A stretch of DNA of 64,000 nucleotides from the NCBI RefSeq assembly GCF_002909375.1, contig NZ_PPXD01000011.1:1-64000 (forward strand). The letters run 5' to 3'. The notes below the pieces were generated by a model. The model worked only from the letters and a program-made list of their open reading frames with translations. It searched no databases and was not told where the DNA came from. Shown here one piece after another: positions 50,096-58,537 of this stretch. Both the position numbers and the translations under genes were made by a program. The DNA is from Cryobacterium zongtaii. Lineage in GTDB: Bacteria > Actinomycetota > Actinomycetes > Actinomycetales > Microbacteriaceae. Numbering within the stretch: the first letter of the stretch is position 1; each line of letters opens with the position of its first letter.

Positions 50096-50475
50096 CGTCG
50101 GTTCTCACCGCGCCAGCGACCGTCGTGGAAAGCCAGGGCCGCCGGGCGCACCTCGACGACTCCGTAAAGTGCGGCGGGGCACTTCTCCGCCCACTCCAGC
50201 GCGGCGGCACGGTTCGGCACGTCGATCACAAAGCAGCCGGACAGGGATTCGACGGCGTCGATGAACGGGCCGTCGCGCACCTCCCGGCTGCCGCCGCGGA
50301 GCGTCACCGTAGTTGACTCCGCGGCGGGCCTGAAGATGTCCGCTGCGACCAACGCGCCCGATTCCTGTAACGACGCCGCGTACGCGTCGAACAGCTCCCG
50401 AAACGGCGGCAGCTCCTCCTCGGAGATATCGCCCTCCCTGGTCTCAGCCTTGATGATGAGCAACGAGAAGCGCAT
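50092..50475 (-). CDS. YCII-domain (DGPF) protein
   Basis: This 127-residue protein has the YCII-related layout of DGPF proteins often encoded with ECF sigma factors: 'RFSLLIIKAETREG', 'FRELFDAYAASLQESGALVA', then 'REVRDGPFIDAVESLSGCFVID' with the D-G-P-F motif, and a 'RAAALEWAEKCPAALYGVVEVRP' end. No sigma factor is adjacent. It lies 21 bp downstream of the MBL-fold gene on the same strand and is probably co-transcribed. Confidence 0.92.
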   Translation of the reverse strand: MRFSLLIIKAETREGDISEEELPPFRELFDAYAASLQESGALVAADIFRPAAESTTVTLRGGSREVRDGPFIDAVESLSGCFVIDVPNRAAALEWAEKCPAALYGVVEVRPAALAFHDGRWRGENRR

Positions 50476-50496
50476 GAGATCTCCTTCGATATGCGG

Positions 50497-51135
50497 TTAC
50501 AGGTCGAGCGATTCGTGGGGTTCGAGCGGGAAGAAGGTGCCGCCGTTCTGCTCCGTGGCGGACTTGATGCGGGAGCCGGCGAGGTCCTTGCCACTCCGCG
50601 ACAAACCCATCTCGTGGGTCGGAAAGCTGCGCATCGGCTTGATAGCGAGAACGTAGTCGATGACCTCGCTGATCTTCAGCCACGGCGCCCCAGCCGGAAC
50701 GGCCAGGGTCTTCACCGTGACTCCCTCGGGGATGGTGAACGCATCACCGGGGTAGAACAGCTCGTCGTTCACGAGCACCCCCACGTTGTCGATCACCGGA
50801 ATGGACGAGTGGATCACGGCGTGCTTCTGGCCGAAGAACCGCAGCGTGAACGGCCCGGCCTCAACGGTATCTCCCTCGGCGACCACGGTCACGGCGATGT
50901 CACCGGCCGCTGCGGCGACACCGGCCGGCCCGTAGATGGGAACGCCGGGGTTCATGGCCAACACCCGGTTCAACTGCTCGGGTGTCCAGTGGTCGGCGTG
51001 CTCGTGGGTGATCACGATCGCGGCCGCATTGGCGGTCTCGGTCAGTGCGGTGGTGAACGAGCCGGGATCGATGAACAGCTTCTGCCCAGAGGCTTCGAGG
51101 ACGAGTGCGGCGTGTTCGAGTTTGGTCAACTTCAT
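50497..51135 (-). CDS. MBL-fold metal-dependent hydrolase
   Basis: This 212-residue beta-lactamase-fold hydrolase (MKLTKLEHAALVLEASGQKL) has the metal motif 'VITHEHADHW' (H-x-H-x-D-H), later His in 'FGQKHAVIHSSIPV', an Asp in 'LFYPGDAFTIP' and 'PTHEMGLS'. It resembles the small UPF0173/UlaG-type group with unknown substrate. The start at 51135 is preferred over 51288, which would place part of the tRNA-Glu leader in the coding region. Confidence 0.93.
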   Translation of the reverse strand: MKLTKLEHAALVLEASGQKLFIDPGSFTTALTETANAAAIVITHEHADHWTPEQLNRVLAMNPGVPIYGPAGVAAAAGDIAVTVVAEGDTVEAGPFTLRFFGQKHAVIHSSIPVIDNVGVLVNDELFYPGDAFTIPEGVTVKTLAVPAGAPWLKISEVIDYVLAIKPMRSFPTHEMGLSRSGKDLAGSRIKSATEQNGGTFFPLEPHESLDL

Positions 51136-51280
51136 GTCTCGAGCTAATACCCAAACCAGACCGCGGGCAACGCGCGACACGCGTATCCTGTGAGCACCTG
51201 CACCCCGCACGACGCGCGGACGACGCGCTCGATTTGAACTCGGTAACCAGGCTGTGGCATACTCGTGAAGTTGCAAAAAC

Positions 51281-51356
51281 GGCCCCATCGTTTAGCGGCC
51301 TAGGACACCGCCCTCTCACGGCGGTAACACCGGTTCGAATCCGGTTGGGGTCACCA
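51281..51356 (+). tRNA. tRNA-Glu (anticodon CTC)
   Basis: A cloverleaf forms: acceptor GGCCCCA/TGGGGTC, D arm GTT...GAC with TAGCGG loop, anticodon stem CCGCC/GGCGG with loop CTCTCAC (anticodon CTC, codon GAG), variable TAAC, T arm ACCGG/CCGGT with TTCGAAT, discriminator A and encoded CCA. One G-U pair is present in the acceptor stem. Confidence 0.97.
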
Positions 51357-51358
51357 AC

Positions 51359-51397
51359 GCCCGGCCTCCTTCTCACGAAGGAGGCCGGGCATTTTTT
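51359..51397 (+). terminator. strong rho-independent terminator after tRNA-Glu
   Basis: GCCCGGCCTCCTTC (51359-51372) pairs fully with GAAGGAGGCCGGGC (51377-51390) around a TCAC loop: a 14-bp stem, followed by A and six T (51392-51397). Confidence 0.96.
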
Positions 51398-51507
51398 GTT
51401 TTGGGACGTTCGACCCTGTCGTTGCTGAACGCCGGCTGGGAGTCTGGGACTCACAGCCCAATGTCAGACGACACGGGCGCCATCAATCGACCCAGAGGAA
51501 ACTTCCC

Positions 51508-52068
51508 ATGGCCACCAGCACCACCCGCGGGGCAGCGGTCACCGCCCCCGCCGCGACGACCGGCACCACCCTGCTCCAGCGTCGAACCCTCGCGGTGCTG
51601 CGACTGGCCATCGGATTCATCTTCCTCTGGGCGTTCCTCGACAAGACCTTCGGTCTGGGCTTCTCCACTCCCGCCGAGCGTGCCTGGCTCAACGGCGGAA
51701 CCCCGGCGCAGGGCTTCCTGAACAGCCCCGGCGTCACCGGACCGCTGCAACCGTTCTTCGTCGGAATCGCCAGCCCGCTGGTGGACTTCCTCTTTATGCT
51801 CGGCATGATCGCCGTGGGACTCGCCGTCATGCTCGGTGTGGGTCTGCGCGTCAGCGCCGTTGCCGGCAGCCTCATCATGGTCTTCATGTACCTGGCCGAG
51901 TGGCCCTTCGCCGCCGGCGCGGCCTCGACCAACCCGCTGGTGGACTACCACATCATCTACGCGCTGGCTCTGATCGTCGTCGCCGTCTTCGCGGCCGGCG
52001 ACACCTGGGGCTTCGGCAAGACCTGGAAGGCACTGCCGATCGTGCAGAAGTACACCTGGCTGATCTAG
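51508..52068 (+). CDS. DoxX-like membrane protein
   Basis: This 186-residue protein with four hydrophobic segments ('VLRLAIGFIFLWAFLDKTFG', 'PLVDFLFMLGMIAVGLAVML', 'VSAVAGSLIMVFMYLAEWPF', 'YHIIYALALIVVAVFAAG') has the DoxX/DoxD core pattern. DoxD is a subunit of thiosulfate:quinone oxidoreductase in archaea; bacterial members are mostly of unknown function. Transcribed toward a terminator at 52094. Confidence 0.88.
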   Translation: MATSTTRGAAVTAPAATTGTTLLQRRTLAVLRLAIGFIFLWAFLDKTFGLGFSTPAERAWLNGGTPAQGFLNSPGVTGPLQPFFVGIASPLVDFLFMLGMIAVGLAVMLGVGLRVSAVAGSLIMVFMYLAEWPFAAGAASTNPLVDYHIIYALALIVVAVFAAGDTWGFGKTWKALPIVQKYTWLI

Positions 52069-52093
52069 CCAGTCAGCACGCAGAAGTACCTGG

Positions 52094-52117
52094 CCGGCCG
52101 CCCTTCGGGGTGGCCGG
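52094..52117. terminator. hairpin terminator between convergent genes
   Basis: CCGGCCGCCC (52094-52103) pairs with GGGTGGCCGG (52108-52117, one G-T pair) around a TTCG tetraloop, followed by TTCTGTTCT on the + strand. It lies between the convergent DoxX-like and 2TM genes and may serve both directions. Confidence 0.7.
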
Positions 52118-52145
52118 TTCTGTTCTACCCGCAGCCGGCCGCAGG

Positions 52146-52439
52146 CTACTTGGCGGCGCCGCGCTGGTTGCCGCGGGTGATTCGGGCGACTTCGTCGTCA
52201 ATGGCGTCTTCGGTGATGATGCCCCGGTTGGGTCCGAAGGCGTCGAGGCCGATGAAGAAGGCAGCAATGCCCATGCCGCCGATCGGCCAGATCGGCCAGA
52301 AATACCCGCCCGGATCCGTCAACAACCACACGGCGATGACGATGAGAGAAACCCCGAGCCAGACGCCGCAATAGTTCCAGAAGTCACGGCGCGCCTTGAG
52401 CCGCTTCGTCGCGAGTTTGCGGAGTTCTTCGTTGTTCAT
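52146..52439 (-). CDS. 2TM-domain protein
   Basis: This 97-residue protein (MNNEELRKLATKRLKARRDF) begins with a basic amphipathic helix, then two membrane helices ('GVWLGVSLIVIAVWLLT', 'FWPIWPIGGMGIAAFFI') with Trp/Pro/Gly between, and a charged tail 'DDEVARITRGNQRG'. This is the 2TM module, often found alone or before histidine kinase domains. The function of the stand-alone form is unknown. Confidence 0.88.
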   Translation of the reverse strand: MNNEELRKLATKRLKARRDFWNYCGVWLGVSLIVIAVWLLTDPGGYFWPIWPIGGMGIAAFFIGLDAFGPNRGIITEDAIDDEVARITRGNQRGAAK

Positions 52440-52638
52440 ACCGCGAGGGTATCGCCGGTACGGTGCCGCGACCATCCCCCGACCGGCCGAGGTGGCCGAA
52501 GGGGAGTGCGACGCCCGTATTTCCCGGTCAGAGTGCGTCTGAACAAGCCCGGGGTATTGGTACGGTGGTACCTCGACTTCCCCCGAACAGGGCGGAAGCG
52601 CTCCGAATCGGAGCCGGACGGATTTTTTCGGAGTGCAC

Positions 52639-53520
52639 ATGGCAGTCAACGGCGAGAGTGCGATCACCCTCGGCGACTCGAGCGTGCACTTCAGCTTCAG
52701 TGCCGGCAGCGACGTCGGACGGGTGCGCAAGGTCAACGAGGACAGCTATTTGGCCCAGTCACCGGTGTTCTTCGTCGCCGACGGCATGGGTGGTCACGCG
52801 CACGGTGACGCCGCCAGCCAGACCGTCATCCGGGTCTTCGACGACCACATCGAACAGGGCGTGCCCTCGACCCCCGAGCGGATCCTCGACGCGATCCACT
52901 CGTCGAACGACGCGGTGCGCGACCTCAGCGCTGCTGACGACTTCGGTACCGCAGTGTCCGGCACGACCCTCACCGGCGTCGCGTTCGTCGATGCCGGCGA
53001 CGACGTCGGCTTTCACTGGATGGCGTTCAATATCGGTGACTCCCGTATCTACACCTGGGATGGTCGTACCCTCGAGCAGCTCAGCGTCGACCACTCCGCG
53101 GTTCAGGAGATGGTGGACGCAGGCTTGATCAAGGCGATGGATGCCGAGAGACACCCGGACCGCAACGTCATCACCCGCGCCATCGGGGCCGACGAATTCG
53201 TCGACGCGGATGTCTGGCTGTTGCCCGCGACCGGACGCCACACCTTCCTGCTCTGCTCCGACGGTCTCACCAAGGAACTGTCGGTCGTCGAGATCGCGGA
53301 GCTGCTGGCCTCGCACGCCGTTCCGGAAGACCTCGGATCACTGGCCGACGTGCTCGTCGCCGCGGCGCTGGCCAAGGGCGGCCGGGACAATGTCACCGTC
53401 GTCATCGTCGAGTCGACCTGGGGCGATCCTGGTCCGGACAACGATGTGACCCGCGAAAGCCCGGCAGGGTTGCACCAGAATCTTGAAGATACGCGGCCAC
53501 GCAACACGAATCCGGACTGA
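52639..53520 (+). CDS. PP2C-family Ser/Thr phosphatase
   Basis: This 293-residue cytosolic phosphatase has the PPM metal-site motifs: 'RVRKVNEDSYLAQ', 'FFVADGMGGHAHGD', 'FNIGDSRIY', 'LLCSDGLTKEL' and 'GRDNVTVVIV'. It would remove phosphates added by the kinase at 54927 and balance FHA binding. ATG 52639 follows GGAG; a GTG at 52633 is inside that site. First gene of a five-gene phosphosignalling/surface cluster. Confidence 0.95.
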   Translation: MAVNGESAITLGDSSVHFSFSAGSDVGRVRKVNEDSYLAQSPVFFVADGMGGHAHGDAASQTVIRVFDDHIEQGVPSTPERILDAIHSSNDAVRDLSAADDFGTAVSGTTLTGVAFVDAGDDVGFHWMAFNIGDSRIYTWDGRTLEQLSVDHSAVQEMVDAGLIKAMDAERHPDRNVITRAIGADEFVDADVWLLPATGRHTFLLCSDGLTKELSVVEIAELLASHAVPEDLGSLADVLVAAALAKGGRDNVTVVIVESTWGDPGPDNDVTRESPAGLHQNLEDTRPRNTNPD

Positions 53521-53529
53521 AGAACGGCA

Positions 53530-54930
53530 ATGGGGGGATCTGTGCTTTCGTACGACGACGACAACCGGGGCGGATGGCTGGCGGCTGCGACGGGGGACCG
53601 TCTGGTGCTCCTGCCCGCCGCCGATTCCGCCGCCGGCGCCCGCGTCTGGGCGAGCCTGGTCGGTGCCGGGTCGAGCGAGCAGGGTGCCCGCGCCGTGCTC
53701 GACGACCTCACCGCCGGCGGCCTGTCCAAGACCCCGCCGTTCGCGCTTCTCACCTGGGATGACTCGGTGCCGGCGACGGTACGGGTCTTTGTGCGCGGAG
53801 AAGTCGAGGTCGTTCTGACCACGGCCGACGGTGACCTGTCGATCGGCGGCCTGGGCGTCTCAACCTGGGTGGAGCGCTCCGTAGCGGACGTCACCGCTCT
53901 CTCGGTGACCGCTGTGCCCGTTGTTGCGGATGCCGACCCGATCGGCACGGATGGCCTCGCCGCCCTGCTGCTCGGGGCCGGCCTTCCCCTCCGGGCGGGC
54001 ATGGTGCGCACCCGTCGCCTGCGCCTGGCCGTCGACGGCGCCAGTGCGGCGTCGCCGACTCGGGCCGAGCCGACTCGGGCCGAGCCGACTCGAGTCGAGC
54101 CCGCTCGAGTGCAACCGACCGCGCAGATCGTGCCGCCGCCGGCAGCGCCGAAGACCGCACCGCCGCCGCTGCCGCCGGCCCGCCCGATCGCCGAACCGGC
54201 CAGCGAACAGACCATCTCCGACATCCCGGCGGCGGAGCCTGCCAACGCACCGGCCATCGAGCCCGCCCCGGAGCCCGACGCCGACCCCGCCGGCGGCTAC
54301 GACCACCTGTTCGGTGCGACCGTGATGCGCGGTGTCGAGCAGGCGGCCGTGCGGCCTGAAGCCGAGGCCGATGACGAAGAGCCCGTCGCGAAGGCAGATG
54401 TCGGCCCCTCCGACACCGACCGTGACGACACCGACCCTGACGACACCGACCCGGACGACGACGATCCGGACGACGACGAGCTCGACGGCGACCTGCCCGG
54501 CGACCACGACGGCCACACCGTGATGAGCGGTGACATCCAGAGGATGCGCGCTTCGCGTCGCCGTGTCGTCGCCGAACCAGCCGCCGTCGCGCCTCGGCTC
54601 TACCTGCTGCTGCCCAGCGGGGTGCGGGAACCGCTCAGCCAGCCGATCCGGGTGGGTCGGGCGCCGAGCGTCAGCAAGATCTCCGGCGGCCTCGTGCCCA
54701 AACTGGTGAGCCTGGGCGGTGCCGACCAGGATGTGTCGCGCAACCACGTGCACTTCACCGTCGAGGGCGACACCGTCGTCGTCACCGACCTGCATTCCCG
54801 CAACGGCACCCTGGTCGTGCTGCCGGGCAAGCCGGCCCAGAAGTTGCGCCAGGGCGAACCCACCGCGGTCATCGTGGGCACCGTCATCGACCTCGGTAGC
54901 GGCATCACCCTCACGGTCGGCCAGGAGTGA
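53530..54930 (+). CDS. FHA-domain protein with long acidic linker
   Basis: This 466-residue protein has an N-terminal domain of about 170 residues with no recognised fold, a low-complexity middle ('TRAEPTRAEPTRVEPARVQP', Pro-rich, then a very acidic 'DTDPDDTDPDDDDPDDDELD' stretch, about 285-325), and a C-terminal FHA domain (about 365-465: 'IRVGRAPSVSKISGG', 'VSRNHVHFTVEGD', 'LHSRNGTLVVL'). FHA binds phosphothreonine; the kinase downstream is the likely source. Overlaps the kinase gene. Confidence 0.87.
   Translation: MGGSVLSYDDDNRGGWLAAATGDRLVLLPAADSAAGARVWASLVGAGSSEQGARAVLDDLTAGGLSKTPPFALLTWDDSVPATVRVFVRGEVEVVLTTADGDLSIGGLGVSTWVERSVADVTALSVTAVPVVADADPIGTDGLAALLLGAGLPLRAGMVRTRRLRLAVDGASAASPTRAEPTRAEPTRVEPARVQPTAQIVPPPAAPKTAPPPLPPARPIAEPASEQTISDIPAAEPANAPAIEPAPEPDADPAGGYDHLFGATVMRGVEQAAVRPEAEADDEEPVAKADVGPSDTDRDDTDPDDTDPDDDDPDDDELDGDLPGDHDGHTVMSGDIQRMRASRRRVVAEPAAVAPRLYLLLPSGVREPLSQPIRVGRAPSVSKISGGLVPKLVSLGGADQDVSRNHVHFTVEGDTVVVTDLHSRNGTLVVLPGKPAQKLRQGEPTAVIVGTVIDLGSGITLTVGQE
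54056..54112. repeat. 15-bp tandem repeat in the FHA gene
   Basis: Repeats of about CGACTCGGGCCGAGC (54056 onward, last copies CGACTCGAGTCGAGC and partly degenerate) encode a five-residue T-R-A/V-E-P repeat. In frame and probably a linker. Confidence 0.75.
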
Positions 54931-56645
54931 TGCGCCGCGCGCCGTCCGTCGCCCCGGAATTGCCCGGCTACGAATATGTCTCCGTCCTCGGCTCCGGCGG
55001 CTTCTCCGACGTGTTCCTCTACCAGCAGCGCCTGCCCCGCCGCCGGGTCGCGGTGAAGGTCCTGCTCACCGAGCAGCTCAACCCCTCCACCCAGGCGCAG
55101 TTCGTCGACGAAGCCAACCTGATGGCGCAACTGTCGACCCATCCGTACATCGTCACGATTTACCACGCCGACGTCGCGGGCGATGGCCGCCCGTACTTCG
55201 TGATGGAGCACTGCTCGGGCCCGAGCTTGGCCGAGCGTTACAAGCGCCAGAAATTCGGGGTCGAGGACGCCCTGCGCACCGGAGTACGCCTGGCCGGCGC
55301 GATCGCGACCGCCCATTCGGCCGGCATCCTGCACCGCGACATCAAACCGGCCAATGTTCTCACCAACGACTTCGGCTGGCCCGCCCTCACCGACTTCGGC
55401 ATCTCGTCGAGCCTCGACGAGGAACTGCCCGTACAAACCAGCACCGGTAACCACCGCCCGGCCGGGTCGGAGTCCACCGGCACCGGAGAAAGCCAGTCGG
55501 TCGGCATGAGTGTGCCCTGGTCGCCGCCGGAGATGTTCGAGGACGACCCGCGGCCCGACGTGCGCAGCGACGTCTTCTCGCTGGCCGCCACCATCCACAC
55601 CCTCCTGGCCGGACAGACGCCGTTCGAGATCCACGGGCGCTCCAACGGCACCCTCGATCTGATCGGTCGCATCGAACGCGGTGCCATCACCCCCATCGGC
55701 CGTGACGATGTGCCGCGCTCGCTCGTGGCCGTACTGGCCAAGGCCATGGCCACCCGACGCGACGACAGGTTCGCCACCGCCGTGGACTTCGCTCGCGCCC
55801 TCCAGCGGGTGGAGCTCGAACTCGGCTACGCGCCAACGGGTATCGACATCCCCACTATCGCGGGCACCGAGCACGGCAAACCGGATGCGCCGGCCGGCGA
55901 CGACGAGACCCGGGCGCGTTCCGTGGTGTCGATCGCCGCTCAGGCCCCGGCTCCGGCCCGGGCCGCCCCGGCGACGCCCGCAGCGCCGCCCGCCGAACCG
56001 GATCAGGCGGACGCGACACGCGTGCGCGGCGCCCGGGTGATCGAACCGGGCAGCGCCCCATCCGGCAGCGCTCTCGCCAGGAGCGCCGACGCCGGCACGC
56101 CCGCCCCCGGCACCCCCAGCCCGGCCAAGGAAACCACCGTCGTACGCCCCCGCGGCTCGGTACGAGCACAGGAACCCGTCTCAGCGCCCGCCGCCGCCGA
56201 CGATGCCCCGATAGAGAACGCATCCGGCCGTCGCCGCCTGGTGATGATCGGGTCCATAGCCGCGGCCGTGCTCCTGATCGGCGCCGTGGTCGCCGCGGTC
56301 ACCCTCACCGGCATCGACAACTCCGCCCTCACCCCCAGCGCCTCTCCGGTACCGGCCAAACCGGACAGCGTGAATTCCGCCGCCGGAGTGCCGGCGCCGG
56401 TCCTCGAGGGCACCGCCACCTCCGAAGACGGCAGTCAGGTCACCTTCACGGTCAGCAACCCGTCCCCGTTGGACGGCGACGTTTACAGGTGGGCTCGCGC
56501 CGAAACCCCCAACCAGCCCAAGCTCAGCGCTGTCGCCGACATCACCGTCGACGGCGTCGTGCCCGGCAGCACGGTCTGCGTGGACATCTACCTGCAACGC
56601 ACCGACGGCAAGATTTCGGAGGCCAACCGTGCCTGCAACCGCTGA
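54927..56645 (+). CDS. membrane-anchored Ser/Thr protein kinase
   Basis: This protein of about 572 residues has an N-terminal Hanks kinase domain (about residues 15-290): 'LGSGGFSDVFLYQQRLPRR' P-loop, 'VAVKVL' Lys, 'HRDIKPANVL', DFG and 'PWSPPEMFEDDPRPDVRSDV'. A Pro/Ala-rich linker with Thr and Ser (possible phosphosites) leads to a membrane helix at about 435-455 and an extracytoplasmic domain of about 110 residues with beta features ('GSQVTFTVSNPSPLDGDVYR'). No PASTA repeats. GTG 54927 and ATG 54930 are both possible starts. Confidence 0.95.
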   Translation: MMRRAPSVAPELPGYEYVSVLGSGGFSDVFLYQQRLPRRRVAVKVLLTEQLNPSTQAQFVDEANLMAQLSTHPYIVTIYHADVAGDGRPYFVMEHCSGPSLAERYKRQKFGVEDALRTGVRLAGAIATAHSAGILHRDIKPANVLTNDFGWPALTDFGISSSLDEELPVQTSTGNHRPAGSESTGTGESQSVGMSVPWSPPEMFEDDPRPDVRSDVFSLAATIHTLLAGQTPFEIHGRSNGTLDLIGRIERGAITPIGRDDVPRSLVAVLAKAMATRRDDRFATAVDFARALQRVELELGYAPTGIDIPTIAGTEHGKPDAPAGDDETRARSVVSIAAQAPAPARAAPATPAAPPAEPDQADATRVRGARVIEPGSAPSGSALARSADAGTPAPGTPSPAKETTVVRPRGSVRAQEPVSAPAAADDAPIENASGRRRLVMIGSIAAAVLLIGAVVAAVTLTGIDNSALTPSASPVPAKPDSVNSAAGVPAPVLEGTATSEDGSQVTFTVSNPSPLDGDVYRWARAETPNQPKLSAVADITVDGVVPGSTVCVDIYLQRTDGKISEANRACNR

Positions 56646-57354
56646 AATCACGCCGGTGCAGCCGCTGCGGATTGAATTCTGCGGCGAGTGGTACGGGGTG
56701 GAGCCCGGAGCGGACTTCTCGATCGGGCGCGAGTCCGACCTCACCATCGACGACAATCCGTATCTGCACCGCACCTTCCTGCGGCTCTACGAGGACTACG
56801 GAATGTGGTGGATCGCGAACGTGGGCAACCTCTTGTCTGCGACGGTGTCGGACACCACCGGCACGGTGCAGGCCTGGCTGGCGCCCGGCGCCAAACTGCC
56901 CATCGTCTTCCAGACCATGCACGTGATGTTCAGCGCCGGCTCGTCCACCTACGACTTCACCATCCACGCCGAGTCCGACTTCTACAACACCTCGCTGTCG
57001 GCCTCGCACGAGGGCGGTACCACCACCATCCTGCCCGTGACCCTCACGACAAGTCAGCGCCTGCTGATCGTGGCCCTGTCCGAGAGCATCCTCACCCAGG
57101 CTGTGCCCGGGCGGGGCGCCATTCCCAGCTCGGCGGAGGCCGCGGCCCGGCTGGGCTGGAGCATGACCACGTTCAACCGCAAGCTCGACAATGTCTGCAG
57201 CAAACTCGACAAGCTCGGCGTCGCCGGGCTCCGCGGCGGTACCGGCCATCTGGCCACCAATCGGCGGGCTCGACTGGTGGAGTACGCCGTCGCCACCCGG
57301 CTGGTGAGTCTGGACGATGTTGTCCTGCTCGACCGGGCGGCCGAGGGGGAGTGA
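56629..57354 (+). CDS. FHA protein with C-terminal winged helix-like region
   Basis: This 241-residue protein (GTG start) overlaps the kinase gene by 17 bp. The N-terminal about 110 residues follow an FHA pattern ('GADFSIGRESDLTIDDNPY', 'LHRTFLRLYEDYGMWWIANV'), though the conserved S-x-x-H is 'YLHRT'. The C-terminal half ('TTSQRLLIVALSESIL', 'IPSSAEAAARLGWSMTTFNR') looks like a winged-helix DNA-binding domain. The pair could convert kinase activity into transcription or bind another phosphoprotein. Confidence 0.82.
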   Translation: MPATAEITPVQPLRIEFCGEWYGVEPGADFSIGRESDLTIDDNPYLHRTFLRLYEDYGMWWIANVGNLLSATVSDTTGTVQAWLAPGAKLPIVFQTMHVMFSAGSSTYDFTIHAESDFYNTSLSASHEGGTTTILPVTLTTSQRLLIVALSESILTQAVPGRGAIPSSAEAAARLGWSMTTFNRKLDNVCSKLDKLGVAGLRGGTGHLATNRRARLVEYAVATRLVSLDDVVLLDRAAEGE

Positions 57355-57357
57355 CCG

Positions 57358-58537
57358 GTGGGGACCCTGAGTTCGTGGTTGCGCGGCCGCAAGATGTCGG
57401 CTTCGGTAGTGGCCCTGTCGGTGATGGCCGGCGTGCCGCTGTCGTTCGCGGTGCTGCACGAGGGTTTCCCGGTGACGGATGTCGACCTCTCGGCCCGTGA
57501 TGTGTGGGTCACCAACGGCAAGCAGCTGCTGGCCGGCCGGTTGAACCGGCAGATCGAGGAGCTCAACGCCTCGGTCAACGCCGCGTCCAGCGCCTTCGAC
57601 GTGCTGCAGAACGGCGATGACGTTTTCCTCATCGATAGCAGTGTGGGCTCGATCGAACGTATCGACCCCGCCTTCACCACCCTTGGCGAACGTGTCGACG
57701 TGACGCCCGGTTCCGAGGTGCTCCACGGCGGCGACTCGATCGCCGTGATGGCCCCCTCCGGTGACGTGTGGGTACTCAACGCCGCCGGCGAACTGACCTT
57801 CGACCCCAAAACCACCGACCCGGTGATGGAACTCGGTGCGGGCGGCCACATCGCCGTTTCGCAGGACGGCGTGGTCTTCGGAGCATCATCGACCGAAAAG
57901 AGCCTCTTCAGCTACGACCCGTCCTCCGAAGACACGGCCCAACCTGTAGCGAGTGACCTGCCGAAGCTGGGCGAGTTCCAGATTGCGGCGGTGGGGGACA
58001 CCGCCGTTGTGCTGGACACGGAGAACCATCGGCTCGTTGTCGACGGTGAGAGCATTGAGGTTCCCCAGACTGCCCTGAAGCTGCAGCAGACCGGGGCCGA
58101 GAACGACGTGGCGCTGGTGGCGACCACGAAGGCGCTGCTGAGGGTGCCTCTGAACGGCGGCGACATCGTCACGGTCGACGCGAAGCTGGATGCCGCCGTG
58201 ACCGATCCGAAATCGGTGTCGGCGCCGGTGTGGTTGAATGGGTGCGCGCACGCGGCCTGGTCGGGTGCCCAGCGTTACCTCGCCGACTGCGACGGCTCCG
58301 AGGTAGTGCGGGAGACGATCCAGCAGCCCACCCAGGGGTCGGTGCTTGAATTCAGGGTCAACCGTGATGTGATCGCGTTGAACAACCTCTCCAATGGCAA
58401 CGTGTGGCTGGTGGATTCGAACATGCGCCTGGTCGAGAACTGGGAAGAGGTCACCCCGCCCGAGGAGTCCGACGCTGAGGACGGCACCGAAAAAGCCGCC
58501 CAACAGTCCTTCGAAGACACCATCGCTGAGCGCACCG
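57358..58537. repeat. direct repeat unit 1 (5' part of the giant gene)
   Basis: This stretch is repeated at 62821-64000, with the same overall length (1180 bp) to the window edge. Similarity is moderate through about 57960 and then much higher, with runs of tens of identical bases after about 57970. Confidence 0.92.

Noticed and set aside
54056..54112. CRISPR-like short repeats
   Set aside because: They are contiguous 15-bp in-frame codon repeats without spacers, inside the FHA protein linker. No CRISPR array was seen anywhere in the window.
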